Assembly (NCBI GenBank): GCA_964438695.1
Contig: CAYTKP010000038.1
Coordinates: 1 to 7,474 of the forward strand
Length of the DNA: 7,474 bases
Direction: 5' to 3'
Source of the DNA: Phoenicimicrobium sp964438695
GTDB lineage: Bacteria > Atribacterota > Phoenicimicrobiia > Phoenicimicrobiales > Phoenicimicrobiaceae
A program made the translations under genes and the position numbers. This document shows positions 1 to 7,424 of this stretch, piece by piece. How positions within the stretch are numbered: position 1 is the stretch's first letter; every line of letters begins with the position of its first letter. A model generated the notes under the pieces. That model made no database searches. It saw only the letters and a program-made list of their open reading frames with translations, and was not told the DNA's origin.

Positions 1-4
1 GAAA

Positions 5-979
5 TTAATACAGAAAACACGCCACTTTATGTTCTGCTGAAGCTTGCTTCAATTTTGGCTTTTCTTGAGTACACCGTTCCATTTTATATGGACATCTCGG
101 TGCGAAAAGACAAGCATTTGGTGGATCAATAGGAGATGTTAATTCACCTTGTAACAAGATCCCTTTGGAAAGCTTTCTCAATCTTGGATTTGCAATTGGT
201 ATAGAATCGAGTAAACCTTTTGTGTATGGGTGTAATGGATTATCAAAAAGATCGTCTGTTTTAGCAACTTCAACGATGTTTCCAAGATACATTACAGCAA
301 TTTTGTCACTTATGTATTTAACAACAGCTAAATCGTGAGAGATAAGCAAATAAGTTAAGCCGAAAGATTGTTTTAGTTCAACCAGAAGGTTTATTATCTG
401 CGCTTGAACAGAAACATCTAAAGCCGAAACAGGCTCATCGCATATCAAAAACTTTGGTTTTAAAACCAGTGCTCGAGCAATACCTATTCTTTGTCTTTGT
501 CCACCAGAAAACTCATGAGGATACCTCGTAAGATATTCTCTTTTTAATCCAACAACTTGTATCATTTCCGATGCAAGATTCTTTCTTTCACGCGCTGATA
601 CTTTTTGGTTTTTCAATCCCTCGGTAATAATATCGAGTACAGTCATCCTCGGGTTCAGGGAGCTGTATGGATCTTGGAAAATCATTTGTATCTTGGGCCT
701 AAATTTCTCAAAGTCCGAATTCTTCAAACTGAACAAGTCTATCTTCTGACCGTTCTCAGAAAAATAGAATCTTCCTCTGGTTGGCTCATAAAGCCTCACA
801 AGCAATCTACCAAGGGTAGTTTTACCGCATCCCGATTCTCCAACTAAACCTATCGTCTCACCATCCTTTATTTTCAACGAAACTCCATCCACTGCTTTTA
901 ACAGCGACTTGCCTTTTATTCTTTCTTTAAGAGTAAACCATTTTGATACATCCACTAATTCACACAATGTTTCACTCAT
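5..979 (-). CDS. dppF: Peptide-type ABC transporter ATP-binding protein, DppF/OppF family
   Basis: Second of the two ATPases that power the importer, acting on the cytoplasmic face of the membrane as a presumed heterodimer with the DppD-like protein. The 324-residue product has a complete ABC set: Walker A GESGCGKT (47-54), Q-loop Gln102, signature FSGGQRQR (157-164), Walker B FLICDEP (177-183) and switch His215. It ends with the family's C-terminal extension (NPLHPYTKGLL, then a proline-rich tail) with cysteines at 290, 296, 303 and 321. I place the start at ATG 979, nine bases after GGAGG; an ATG at 1000 in the same frame lies upstream of that site and would lengthen the overlap. The chosen start overlaps the dppD stop by 8 bases (ATGAGTGA), implying translational coupling. 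The gene ends with TAA at 5-7, so nothing downstream is visible. Whether to call it Dpp or Opp is arbitrary without substrate data. Confidence 0.95.
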   Translation of the reverse strand: MSETLCELVDVSKWFTLKERIKGKSLLKAVDGVSLKIKDGETIGLVGESGCGKTTLGRLLVRLYEPTRGRFYFSENGQKIDLFSLKNSDFEKFRPKIQMIFQDPYSSLNPRMTVLDIITEGLKNQKVSARERKNLASEMIQVVGLKREYLTRYPHEFSGGQRQRIGIARALVLKPKFLICDEPVSALDVSVQAQIINLLVELKQSFGLTYLLISHDLAVVKYISDKIAVMYLGNIVEVAKTDDLFDNPLHPYTKGLLDSIPIANPRLRKLSKGILLQGELTSPIDPPNACLFAPRCPYKMERCTQEKPKLKQASAEHKVACFLY

Positions 980-1964
980 AGACTCTATCCTCCGACTCAT
1001 AAAGCCAGCATTTAACCAGATGTTTATCCGAAATTTTCATTTCTGGTGGCTCTTTTTGCGAACATAAAGGTATCTTCTTTTGGCACCTTGGATGAAATCT
1101 GCATCCTTTTGGATATCGATTTGGACTGGGCACGGCACCCTTTATACTAACGAGTTTCTTTTGCTGATCAGATCGCAGATCAATTTTTGGGAGTGATCCA
1201 AGTAGTGCCTCGGTGTAAGGATGGAGTGGATTTTCAAACAACTCGTACACATCCGTTTTTTCTACTATTTGGCCTGCGTACATAACTGCTACACTATCAC
1301 AAAACTCAGAAACCACACCTAAATTGTGAGTTATCAAAATTATGGAAGTTCCGAACTTCTCCCTGAGCTCTTTCATAAGTATGAGTATTTGAGCTTGAAT
1401 CGAAACATCAAGGGCCGTTGTAGGCTCATCTGCTATGAGTAATTTTGGTTTACAGGCAAGCGCCATAGCTATCATCACACGCTGTCGCATTCCACCAGAG
1501 AATTGGCTGGGATACTGTTTAACTCTTTGCTGTGGTTCTGGTATTTTGACACTTTTGATCATTTCAAGAACGTTTTTCTCTATTTGTGCTTTAGTCATGG
1601 CTTCATGCAGCTCAAACACTTCTCTTACCTGCCAGCCAACAGTATAGACAGGATTCAGTGATGTCATGGGTTCTTGAAAAACCATTGAAATTGATTTACC
1701 TCTTATCTTATACAGATCTGACTTTGGAAGCTTTAAAAGATCTATGTCTTCGAATAATATTTTAGATTCACTGCCAACAAAAGCATTTCTTGGAAGCAAT
1801 CTTGTTATCGCGTATGCAGTCACAGATTTCCCGCAGCCAGATTCACCCACCAAACCCAATGTCTCACCTTTTTGAAGCGAGAAATTCACTCCTTTGACCG
1901 GAACTATAGTCCCCATGTTGGTTTTGAAACCAACGGAAAGGTTTTCAACCTTCAGAAGCTCCAT
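972..1964 (-). CDS. dppD: Peptide-type ABC transporter ATP-binding protein, DppD/OppD family
   Basis: First ATPase of the importer. The 330-residue product has Walker A GESGCGKS (40-47), Q-loop Gln97, signature FSGGMRQR (155-162), Walker B LLIADEP (175-181), a D-loop ALDV and switch His213. The C-terminal oligopeptide-transporter extension starts near NPLHPYTEALL (245) and carries cysteines at 288, 294, 301 and 319 with spacing CX5CX6CX17C, a pattern associated with an iron-sulfur site in some DppD/OppD proteins. I choose ATG 1964 because GAGGTG sits six bases upstream; a GTG at 1985 in frame would overlap the dppC end and has no convincing ribosome binding site, and GTG 1973 lies within the binding site itself. 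It begins 10 bases after the dppC stop and overlaps dppF by 8 bases. Family assignment is firm; the specific substrate is not readable from this subunit. Confidence 0.95.
   Translation of the reverse strand: MELLKVENLSVGFKTNMGTIVPVKGVNFSLQKGETLGLVGESGCGKSVTAYAITRLLPRNAFVGSESKILFEDIDLLKLPKSDLYKIRGKSISMVFQEPMTSLNPVYTVGWQVREVFELHEAMTKAQIEKNVLEMIKSVKIPEPQQRVKQYPSQFSGGMRQRVMIAMALACKPKLLIADEPTTALDVSIQAQILILMKELREKFGTSIILITHNLGVVSEFCDSVAVMYAGQIVEKTDVYELFENPLHPYTEALLGSLPKIDLRSDQQKKLVSIKGAVPSPNRYPKGCRFHPRCQKKIPLCSQKEPPEMKISDKHLVKCWLYESEDRVYE
989..993 (-). promoter_or_regulatory. Ribosome binding site of dppF
   Basis: GGAGG on the minus strand, nine bases before ATG 979 and inside the last codons of dppD. 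It lies downstream of the alternative in-frame ATG at 1000, so it decides the start in favour of 979. Confidence 0.8.
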
Positions 1965-1970
1965 TCTTTT

Positions 1971-1976
1971 CACCTC
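1971..1976 (-). promoter_or_regulatory. Ribosome binding site of dppD
   Basis: GAGGTG, six bases before ATG 1964. Its first two bases are the last two of the dppC stop codon TGA, so a ribosome finishing dppC stops on top of it. It argues against the longer in-frame GTG start at 1985. Confidence 0.8.
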
Positions 1977-2907
1977 AAGATTCACTCACAAATCTCGGAT
2001 CAAGTGCGTCTCTCAGCCCATCTCCGAGAAAGTTGACACTCAAAACAACCAAAAATATCATGAACCCAGGAAAAAATATCAGCCACCATGGCGTCTGGGA
2101 CGCGTGTCCTTTTGAAAGAATGTAAGTCATTGCTTTTTGAAGCATATTGCCCCACGATGGTGTTGGAGGTTGAATACCCAGTCCCAGATAACTGAGAGAA
2201 GATTCCGCCAATATCGCATAAGACAAATTCAATGTCGCGGAAACAATAGTTATCGGTATGACATTTGGCATGATATGCCTGAAGAGTATTTGAATCTTTT
2301 TCGTCCCCGCAACACGTGCTGCCATGATAAAATCATTTTCTCTGACAGACAGCACTACGCTACGAACCAGACGCGCAACACCCATCCAGCCAAAGATTGC
2401 CAGAACAGATATCGTGTTGAAGAGACCAGGGCCAAACACAAGAGTCAGTATTAACAACACAGGAAAAGAGGGAATAGATAACATTACATCAACAAACCTC
2501 ATAAGTAGCCTATCGACTATTCCACCGAAGTATCCAGAAAACAAACCCACTAACAAACCTATACCGGTTGATATAAGTGAAGAGCACACTCCTACCAAAA
2601 GTGAAATCCTTCCACCATAGAGAAGTCTTGCAAAAACATCTCTTCCCAGCTCGTCTGTTCCAAGAATATGTCCTGAACTTAACGGCGGTACAAGCAGGGC
2701 GGTGAAATCCATCTCATCGTAGGCAACCCGCACGAAAAACGGCCCTACAACAACCAGCAAGACTATCATAGTCAAGACAATTAGTCCAAAAAACGCTAAT
2801 TTGTGACTCAAAAACTTTCTCCTCACCAACTGCCAATAGGAACCTATGGGAACAATATCGGTGTTTTCTTCTATGTGATCAATCTGTTTCTTTGTAGCAA
2901 ATATCAC
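1975..2907 (-). CDS. dppC: Peptide-type ABC transporter permease, DppC/OppC family
   Basis: Second membrane subunit; it pairs with the DppB-like permease to form the translocation channel. The 310-residue product has a cytoplasmic N-terminus, a first membrane segment at about 36-58, and the conserved periplasmic stretch ILGTDELGRDVFARLLYGG (81-99). Further membrane segments lie near 101-128, 140-160, 163-185, 216-236 and 275-295. The EAA coupling loop that contacts the ATPases is visible as NDFIMAARVAGTKK through FRHIMPN (191-215), followed by the family signature LSYLGLGIQPPTPSWG (238-253) and the typical end ALDPRF. Length and motif order are normal. The GTG start at 2907 is preceded by AAGGCGGTG (2914-2922) with six bases between, located in the last codons of dppB; only three bases separate the dppB stop from this start, so the two permeases are probably made in equal amounts by coupling. 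Confidence 0.95.
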   Translation of the reverse strand: MIFATKKQIDHIEENTDIVPIGSYWQLVRRKFLSHKLAFFGLIVLTMIVLLVVVGPFFVRVAYDEMDFTALLVPPLSSGHILGTDELGRDVFARLLYGGRISLLVGVCSSLISTGIGLLVGLFSGYFGGIVDRLLMRFVDVMLSIPSFPVLLILTLVFGPGLFNTISVLAIFGWMGVARLVRSVVLSVRENDFIMAARVAGTKKIQILFRHIMPNVIPITIVSATLNLSYAILAESSLSYLGLGIQPPTPSWGNMLQKAMTYILSKGHASQTPWWLIFFPGFMIFLVVLSVNFLGDGLRDALDPRFVSES

Positions 2908-2910
2908 CGC

Positions 2911-3897
2911 TCACACCGCCTTACTTCCGAGCCTAATTCTTGGATCTACTAACACGTAGAGAAAATCAGCCAAAAGGTTTGAAAGCAGAGTGACTATTGT
3001 TATAAACATCAGACAGTTAATGGCCAAATTATAGTCACTTGCTAAAACAGCCTCGTACATCAGCCTGCCCATGCCAGGCCATGAAAATATCGTCTCAACG
3101 ATCAGCGCTCCCCCAAAAAAGTATGGTATATCAAGAGCTATTATGGTTATTATGGGAATCATAGCGTTTCTCAGAGCATGCCTTAAAATAACTCTCTTAT
3201 CGGGAGCTCCTTTTGAATACGCAGTTCTGATGTAATCTTGATCGAGTACCTCTAAAAGTGAGGTTCTTATGTACCTCACCCAGTAAGCAACTTGGACTAA
3301 TCCTAAAACAAGAGAAGGCAAGGCAAGGTGTTTTAATTTATCAACAAAGATATTCCAGCTTCCGCTTATTCCATAAGTTTGAACTCCTGCTGCTGGAAAC
3401 CAACCAAGAAAGACCGAGAAAACTATGATTGCCATAAGAGCAAACCAAAAAGTTGGGAGTGAAATACCTATAAAAGCAAGCACTGTGAAAAAGTAGTCCA
3501 GAAAAGAATATTTCTTCACTGCTGAGTATATTCCGATCGGGAACGCAACGATCAAACCAATCAACCACGCGGTGACAGTGAGCATCAAAGTGTTAGGAAG
3601 GCGCGATTTTATTAATTTAAGCACTGGTAACTTATACATAGAAGAATAACCAAGATCACCTTTAAATAAGCTTTTCAGCCAAAAAAAATACCTAACAATC
3701 AGCGGATCATCAAGGTGATAGTATTCTCTCAACTTAGCTATCCGCTCAGGATCCTGAACAATCACTCTTGGATTTTCAACTCGGCTGTACAGCAAAGGAT
3801 CTCCCGGCATAGCATTGAGTATAAAAAAAATTATCATAGAGATTAAGAAAAAGACAGGTATTAACTCACCAACACGACGAAAAAAGTAAGATATCAC
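2911..3897 (-). CDS. dppB: Peptide-type ABC transporter permease, DppB/OppB family
   Basis: First membrane subunit of the importer. The 328-residue product begins VISYFFRRVGELIPVFFLIS, the usual N-terminus of this family, and has six predicted membrane segments at about 11-29, 104-126, 135-164, 191-210, 245-271 and 291-317. After the first segment comes AMPGDPL, a conserved family motif. The EAA loop that docks on the ATPases is DQDYIRTAYSKGAPDK through RHALRNAMIP (219-248), and the protein ends near the characteristic DPRIR. I set the start at GTG 3897, seven bases after GGAGG. An in-frame ATG at 3960 would add 21 residues unlike the family and would overlap the peptidase by 62 bases. The start is one base beyond the peptidase TAA, which suggests coupled translation. 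Intact, no anomalies seen. Confidence 0.95.
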   Translation of the reverse strand: MISYFFRRVGELIPVFFLISMIIFFILNAMPGDPLLYSRVENPRVIVQDPERIAKLREYYHLDDPLIVRYFFWLKSLFKGDLGYSSMYKLPVLKLIKSRLPNTLMLTVTAWLIGLIVAFPIGIYSAVKKYSFLDYFFTVLAFIGISLPTFWFALMAIIVFSVFLGWFPAAGVQTYGISGSWNIFVDKLKHLALPSLVLGLVQVAYWVRYIRTSLLEVLDQDYIRTAYSKGAPDKRVILRHALRNAMIPIITIIALDIPYFFGGALIVETIFSWPGMGRLMYEAVLASDYNLAINCLMFITIVTLLSNLLADFLYVLVDPRIRLGSKAV

Positions 3898-3898
3898 A

Positions 3899-5260
3899 TT
3901 ACATCCTCCCGAGAACGTACTGCGATGTATGCAAACCAGCCAGCAATTGTATCGAAACAAGATCCTTTATAGGTATTGCTTTGTAGTTGAGATTGTCGTT
4001 TAAGAATTTCAAGTTAGCTTGAAATCTTTCCTCTAAACGATCCAGTGTATCCACAAGCTTTTGGTTGGTGCTGCTCCTAAGAGCATCCTTTATCAATCTC
4101 TTGAATATGCCCAGCGATAAAGTCCTGTAAAACTTTGAAACCAATGTGTTGTCAAAAACTTCTGCCACAGTAGCCGGCCTTAGCAACGTTGTGTCTGTCT
4201 CTATCCAATTTTTCTCTGCTTCCAAATGCTTGGGACCTAATCTAACCTGCTGACTTATAGGTTCATAGAAGGGAGAAGACTCGTCAACCAAATCACACAC
4301 TTTGTCGAAATTCTCTGCTAAGAAATGCAAATGCTCTTCAGAATCTCTCAAATTCATACTCCTTGCTTCCTTACGTGTGATGTCCGCTGGTGAAAGGTCT
4401 TCTATTCTACTATCGTAGTAGTACGGCACCTCACATACCAATGAAAAGGTATTTGCTACTCGAGCAGCATATTCATCAGAACATGCACCCGCTTGGATAA
4501 CAGAGGCAGGGTCCGCATTTAGATGTTTCTCAAGATAATCATATTCGTCTGTGATTGGCGAGAGTTTGTAGACAGCTTTTGAAAGTTCTTCTAAGTACGG
4601 CACTTCCGGTTCACCCAAAGCTAACGGTACAGAGAACATATGTGGTATTCGCTCAAATTTCTCAAACAATTTCTTTTCCCCATCAGTAATGTAGTAATAA
4701 ACACCGCCAAAACCAGCATTGTGAAGTGAGTACATGAACTGGGGTTTTTCTTCTTCAATCAACTTCATTAAGACTTGTGTTTCTGGTAAAGGCGCATCAA
4801 AGTGCAGAGTTTTGTAGTGAACGGGGAAAGTCCATTCAACTTGCTGGTGACTCGCTGGTCTGTAAAAATTCTCGGCATAGCAAGCAATGGATTGGGGATT
4901 GTCGAACCAGCCTTCGTTTAGCACTGTTCCATCCACATCAATACTTTTCACTATGTACCAGGTATATCCAAGAGATTCCCTAAGTTCATCATTCCTGGCA
5001 AGCTCTTCAGAAAGCCAATCGAGCATCATAGCACCTATTGGTTCATTTGGATGCGGACAGCCGAAAGCAAGCGCTGTTTTCTCACCACTTCCAATTTTCA
5101 TGACGAGTATATCTCTACCTTTACGAGATTTGCCCGCGACATCAATTTCGACAATCTTCGGATATCTTTCGGCAAGTTCTACAGCACGTTGATTCAGTTC
5201 CTCAACTTTAAAGAACCTCTTGTAATTTGGAATAGATTCAACCAATTCTTCAAAATTCAT
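3899..5260 (-). CDS. M14-family zinc carboxypeptidase, cytoplasmic
   Basis: Predicted zinc metallopeptidase that removes C-terminal residues from peptides or related amides. The 453-residue product opens with a standard M14 N-terminus, including AGKSRKGRDILVMKIG (42-57). The zinc ligands are readable: His70 and Glu73 in CPHPNEPIG, and His180 in SLHNAG. Glu277 in LVCEVPYYYD fits the catalytic glutamate. DVDG (108-111) stands where NPDG is usual, and ENFYRP (130-135) where the substrate-binding NR motif is expected. The last 120 or so residues (about 330-453) are helix-rich and lie beyond the usual catalytic core. There is no signal peptide or membrane segment, so it should work in the cytoplasm. 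ATG 5260 follows AGGAGG (5269-5274) by eight bases. Its place between the binding protein and permeases suggests it processes the imported substrate. A muropeptide or modified peptide substrate is also possible; family confidence is high, specificity unknown. Confidence 0.9.
   Translation of the reverse strand: MNFEELVESIPNYKRFFKVEELNQRAVELAERYPKIVEIDVAGKSRKGRDILVMKIGSGEKTALAFGCPHPNEPIGAMMLDWLSEELARNDELRESLGYTWYIVKSIDVDGTVLNEGWFDNPQSIACYAENFYRPASHQQVEWTFPVHYKTLHFDAPLPETQVLMKLIEEEKPQFMYSLHNAGFGGVYYYITDGEKKLFEKFERIPHMFSVPLALGEPEVPYLEELSKAVYKLSPITDEYDYLEKHLNADPASVIQAGACSDEYAARVANTFSLVCEVPYYYDSRIEDLSPADITRKEARSMNLRDSEEHLHFLAENFDKVCDLVDESSPFYEPISQQVRLGPKHLEAEKNWIETDTTLLRPATVAEVFDNTLVSKFYRTLSLGIFKRLIKDALRSSTNQKLVDTLDRLEERFQANLKFLNDNLNYKAIPIKDLVSIQLLAGLHTSQYVLGRM
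3905..3909 (-). promoter_or_regulatory. Ribosome binding site of dppB
   Basis: GGAGG, seven bases before GTG 3897, encoded by the penultimate codons of the peptidase gene. It fixes the short start of dppB: the longer reading frame from 3960 begins far upstream of it. Confidence 0.85.
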
Positions 5261-5280
5261 TAACTATTCCTCCTATGGAA

Positions 5281-5309
5281 GAACTGGGGCAGAACTTCAG
5301 CCCCAGTTC
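5281..5309 (-). promoter_or_regulatory. Intergenic hairpin between binding protein and peptidase genes
   Basis: Perfect inverted repeat: GAACTGGGGC, a 9-base loop, GCCCCAGTTC. In the transcript it lies 15 bases after the binding-protein stop and six bases before the peptidase AGGAGG. It is followed by only a short pyrimidine run (TTCTTCC), so it is weak as a rho-independent terminator. Likely roles are partial termination or a block to 3' exonuclease, either of which would give more binding protein than membrane subunits, as is common in importer operons. It could also hinder ribosome access to the peptidase site. The structure is seen directly; the role is inferred. Confidence 0.8.
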
Positions 5310-5324
5310 AATTAATTAAAGTTG

Positions 5325-7418
5325 TCAGTGCTGTTCTTCGTCAATGTACCAGTTGTATATGATCCAACCTAAACCACTGTCGTACGTTGAGCTGAAGCTT
5401 TTGATGTATTTCTTAGCGAAGTGTGGCGTCGGATCAGAAATAAGTGGCAGAACGGGTAAGTCATTTGTCCAGAGTGCAAAATGCTCTTCGTAAAGCTCTA
5501 AACGTTTCTTGAAATCCACTTCTGTTGACATCTTTTGAAGAACTTCATCATTCTTTTTGTTAGACCATCCCGTGTAATTCGTTCCTCCCCATCCATTTTC
5601 TTCCGAGGGGATCATGTCTGTACCCCAGTAATTTGGAGCCTCATCACTCACACCATAACCCCAACCGGTTAGCCAGGCGTCAAACTTGCCCATTGGAGCT
5701 TGATCCCAAATAACTATTGCAGGTTTCAATTCAATTTTTACCGAGATACCGATTTTTTTCAGCATACCTTGTATGAGCTGGCACATTAATTCATCTTGTT
5801 CACTTCCAGCACCTGCAATCAAAGTGAACTCAAAGATCTTCCCATCCTTCTCCAATAGGCCTTGCTTGTTCTTTCTCCAGCCGGCTTGATTCAACAATTC
5901 CTCAGACTTCTTTGGATCGTAAGTGTATCTCTTGATTTTGTCACTTTTAAGAGCGTCTCTCATCATATGAACTGGCGTGATCCAAGTATCGACTATCTCA
6001 CCTTTTCCAAAGAAAACGATGTTGTTAATCTGCTCTCTGTCTATGGCGTGCATTATTGCCTGTCTGACTCTAACATCTGCAAAAAGCGGGTGAGGCTGTG
6101 AAAGGTCATCCGGATTTCTGAAATTCAAATCCAAAGTCCATTCCGCAACATTTGGGGTGAAATACACATTAAATATGTCTGACCTTTCGTTTGCGAGTTG
6201 CATACTCTGTTTTAAATCCAAGGTGTATCTTCCAAAGTCTATCTCACCTTTGAGTGTCATCGCAAAAATAACTGAGCTGTCAGGTACAATTCTCATTACA
6301 ATCTCATCTATGTTCGGTCTTCCCATGTAGTAATCATCGAAAGCCTCAAGGACTATGTATTGACCTTCAACATATTCTTTGAACTTGTATGGTCCAGTCA
6401 TGACAGGGTTAGAGGTAACTTTTTTGACAAATTCATCCCAATTTCCGGTTTTCTTGGCTTCCTCAAAATCTGCCCTGAAAAGATGCTCAGGAAGCTGGAA
6501 CCATCCGTAGTAATAAGAGTACACAGATGAACCAAGCTCGGCTCCAGGAGTAGGATGTGAAAGGTGTATTGTGAAAGTGTAATCATCTAAAACGTCGACT
6601 CCTTGAACCATTTTTTCAAAATAGTTCGACGTGACAGGTGCATCTGAAGTCATAACTTCCCACTGGAATTTCGCATCTCTCGCAGTAACAGGAGCGCCAT
6701 CATGCCATTTCATTCCTTTTCTAATTTTGAATGTTATTGAAGCTGTTCCGTCGTCGTTTATTTTGATTAGCCCATTTTCAAGGCTTGGGATCTTTTCGAT
6801 CATTCTTGGATGATAAAAGCCATCTTCATCTGTACCGGTGTACCCATCGCCTATGATATTGCAAATAGTCCATGTCAAACCAGAGGAAGTAAACAAAGTG
6901 TTGAACCCTTTTGGATCAGCTGTAACAGCCGTTACAATCCTTCCACCTTGCTTTGGAGGATAAAGGGCCATGTAAAAAGATCGTGCAGCTTCTTCTCTTG
7001 TTATTGGAGAAAATGGTTCCAATTTGTGCCCATACCTGTAATCCAACAGTTGCCTATTGCTTCTAAACGCCAGTGTGAAAGCTCCTATTGCCTCATCAGG
7101 TACCAAATCCTCATCGTTAGCTAAGGTACATATTTCAGTGAATTTCGAAGCTTCTTGCTCAAGTCCAAGCACCTTTACCAGAGTGATTATGAAATCCTTT
7201 CTTAAAACGGGATCATCGCCTGTTTTAACCAGATTTTCTTTACCTGGGAAAGCCTTTGCGATGGCTTCCTTGAACTCGGTGTAGCTCAGCGGAGAATCGT
7301 CAATCTTGGTAAGAATTCCAAGTTTCTGAATAACAGGAGCTGCCTCTTGTACACTAATTTGACCAAAAACTAATCCAAGCAACGCGAAAACTATCAAAAA
7401 TGTGAAACCTTTCCGCAC
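5325..7418 (-). CDS. Family 5 extracellular solute-binding protein with N-terminal SLH-like region
   Basis: Substrate-capturing component of the importer, exported across the inner membrane. The 697-residue product has a signal peptide (1-19: basic RK, hydrophobic core, ending LVFG) with no lipobox cysteine. Residues about 23-154 resemble S-layer homology repeats, clearest at ANDEDLVPDEAIGAFTLAF and EPFSPITREEAARSFYMAL. The family 5 binding domain runs from GGRIV (158) to the end, with FKIRKGMKWHDGAPVTARD (230-248), MTGPYKFKEY (340-349) and DVRVRQAIMHAIDREQI (448-464). It is about 100-150 residues longer than ordinary relatives, which the SLH-like region accounts for. I start at GTG 7418: the in-frame GTG at 7427 lies within the ribosome binding site AAAGGGGGTG. 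Family 5 proteins bind peptides but in Thermotogales also oligosaccharides; the adjacent peptidase favours peptides. Confidence 0.93.
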   Translation of the reverse strand: MRKGFTFLIVFALLGLVFGQISVQEAAPVIQKLGILTKIDDSPLSYTEFKEAIAKAFPGKENLVKTGDDPVLRKDFIITLVKVLGLEQEASKFTEICTLANDEDLVPDEAIGAFTLAFRSNRQLLDYRYGHKLEPFSPITREEAARSFYMALYPPKQGGRIVTAVTADPKGFNTLFTSSGLTWTICNIIGDGYTGTDEDGFYHPRMIEKIPSLENGLIKINDDGTASITFKIRKGMKWHDGAPVTARDAKFQWEVMTSDAPVTSNYFEKMVQGVDVLDDYTFTIHLSHPTPGAELGSSVYSYYYGWFQLPEHLFRADFEEAKKTGNWDEFVKKVTSNPVMTGPYKFKEYVEGQYIVLEAFDDYYMGRPNIDEIVMRIVPDSSVIFAMTLKGEIDFGRYTLDLKQSMQLANERSDIFNVYFTPNVAEWTLDLNFRNPDDLSQPHPLFADVRVRQAIMHAIDREQINNIVFFGKGEIVDTWITPVHMMRDALKSDKIKRYTYDPKKSEELLNQAGWRKNKQGLLEKDGKIFEFTLIAGAGSEQDELMCQLIQGMLKKIGISVKIELKPAIVIWDQAPMGKFDAWLTGWGYGVSDEAPNYWGTDMIPSEENGWGGTNYTGWSNKKNDEVLQKMSTEVDFKKRLELYEEHFALWTNDLPVLPLISDPTPHFAKKYIKSFSSTYDSGLGWIIYNWYIDEEQH

Positions 7419-7424
7419 CGAAAA

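Noticed and set aside
2137..2454. Plus-strand reading frame of 105 codons opposite dppC
   Set aside because: Composition is unlike a protein of this genome, there is no recognisable domain, and it lies wholly inside a well-supported minus-strand gene.
3341..3568. Second minus-strand reading frame of 75 codons within dppB
   Set aside because: Out-of-frame overlap fully inside the permease, which is intact over its normal length; no sign of a frameshift.
3898..3960. Longer dppB start at ATG 3960
   Set aside because: Adds 21 residues (MFRYNCW...) without family resemblance, overlaps the peptidase by 62 bases, and lies upstream of the well-placed GGAGG at 3905-3909.
5281..5309. Hairpin as a full operon terminator
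   Set aside because: No real T-run follows it, no promoter is recognisable between it and the peptidase gene, and downstream genes complete the same transporter.
5300..5328. Possible internal promoter before the peptidase (CTGACA or TTGAAC as -35)
   Set aside because: At 17-base spacing the -10 positions fall in the GC-rich hairpin stem and match poorly.
6810..7124. Plus-strand reading frame of 104 codons opposite the binding-protein gene
   Set aside because: Shadow of the coding sequence; no domain and no ribosome binding site noted.
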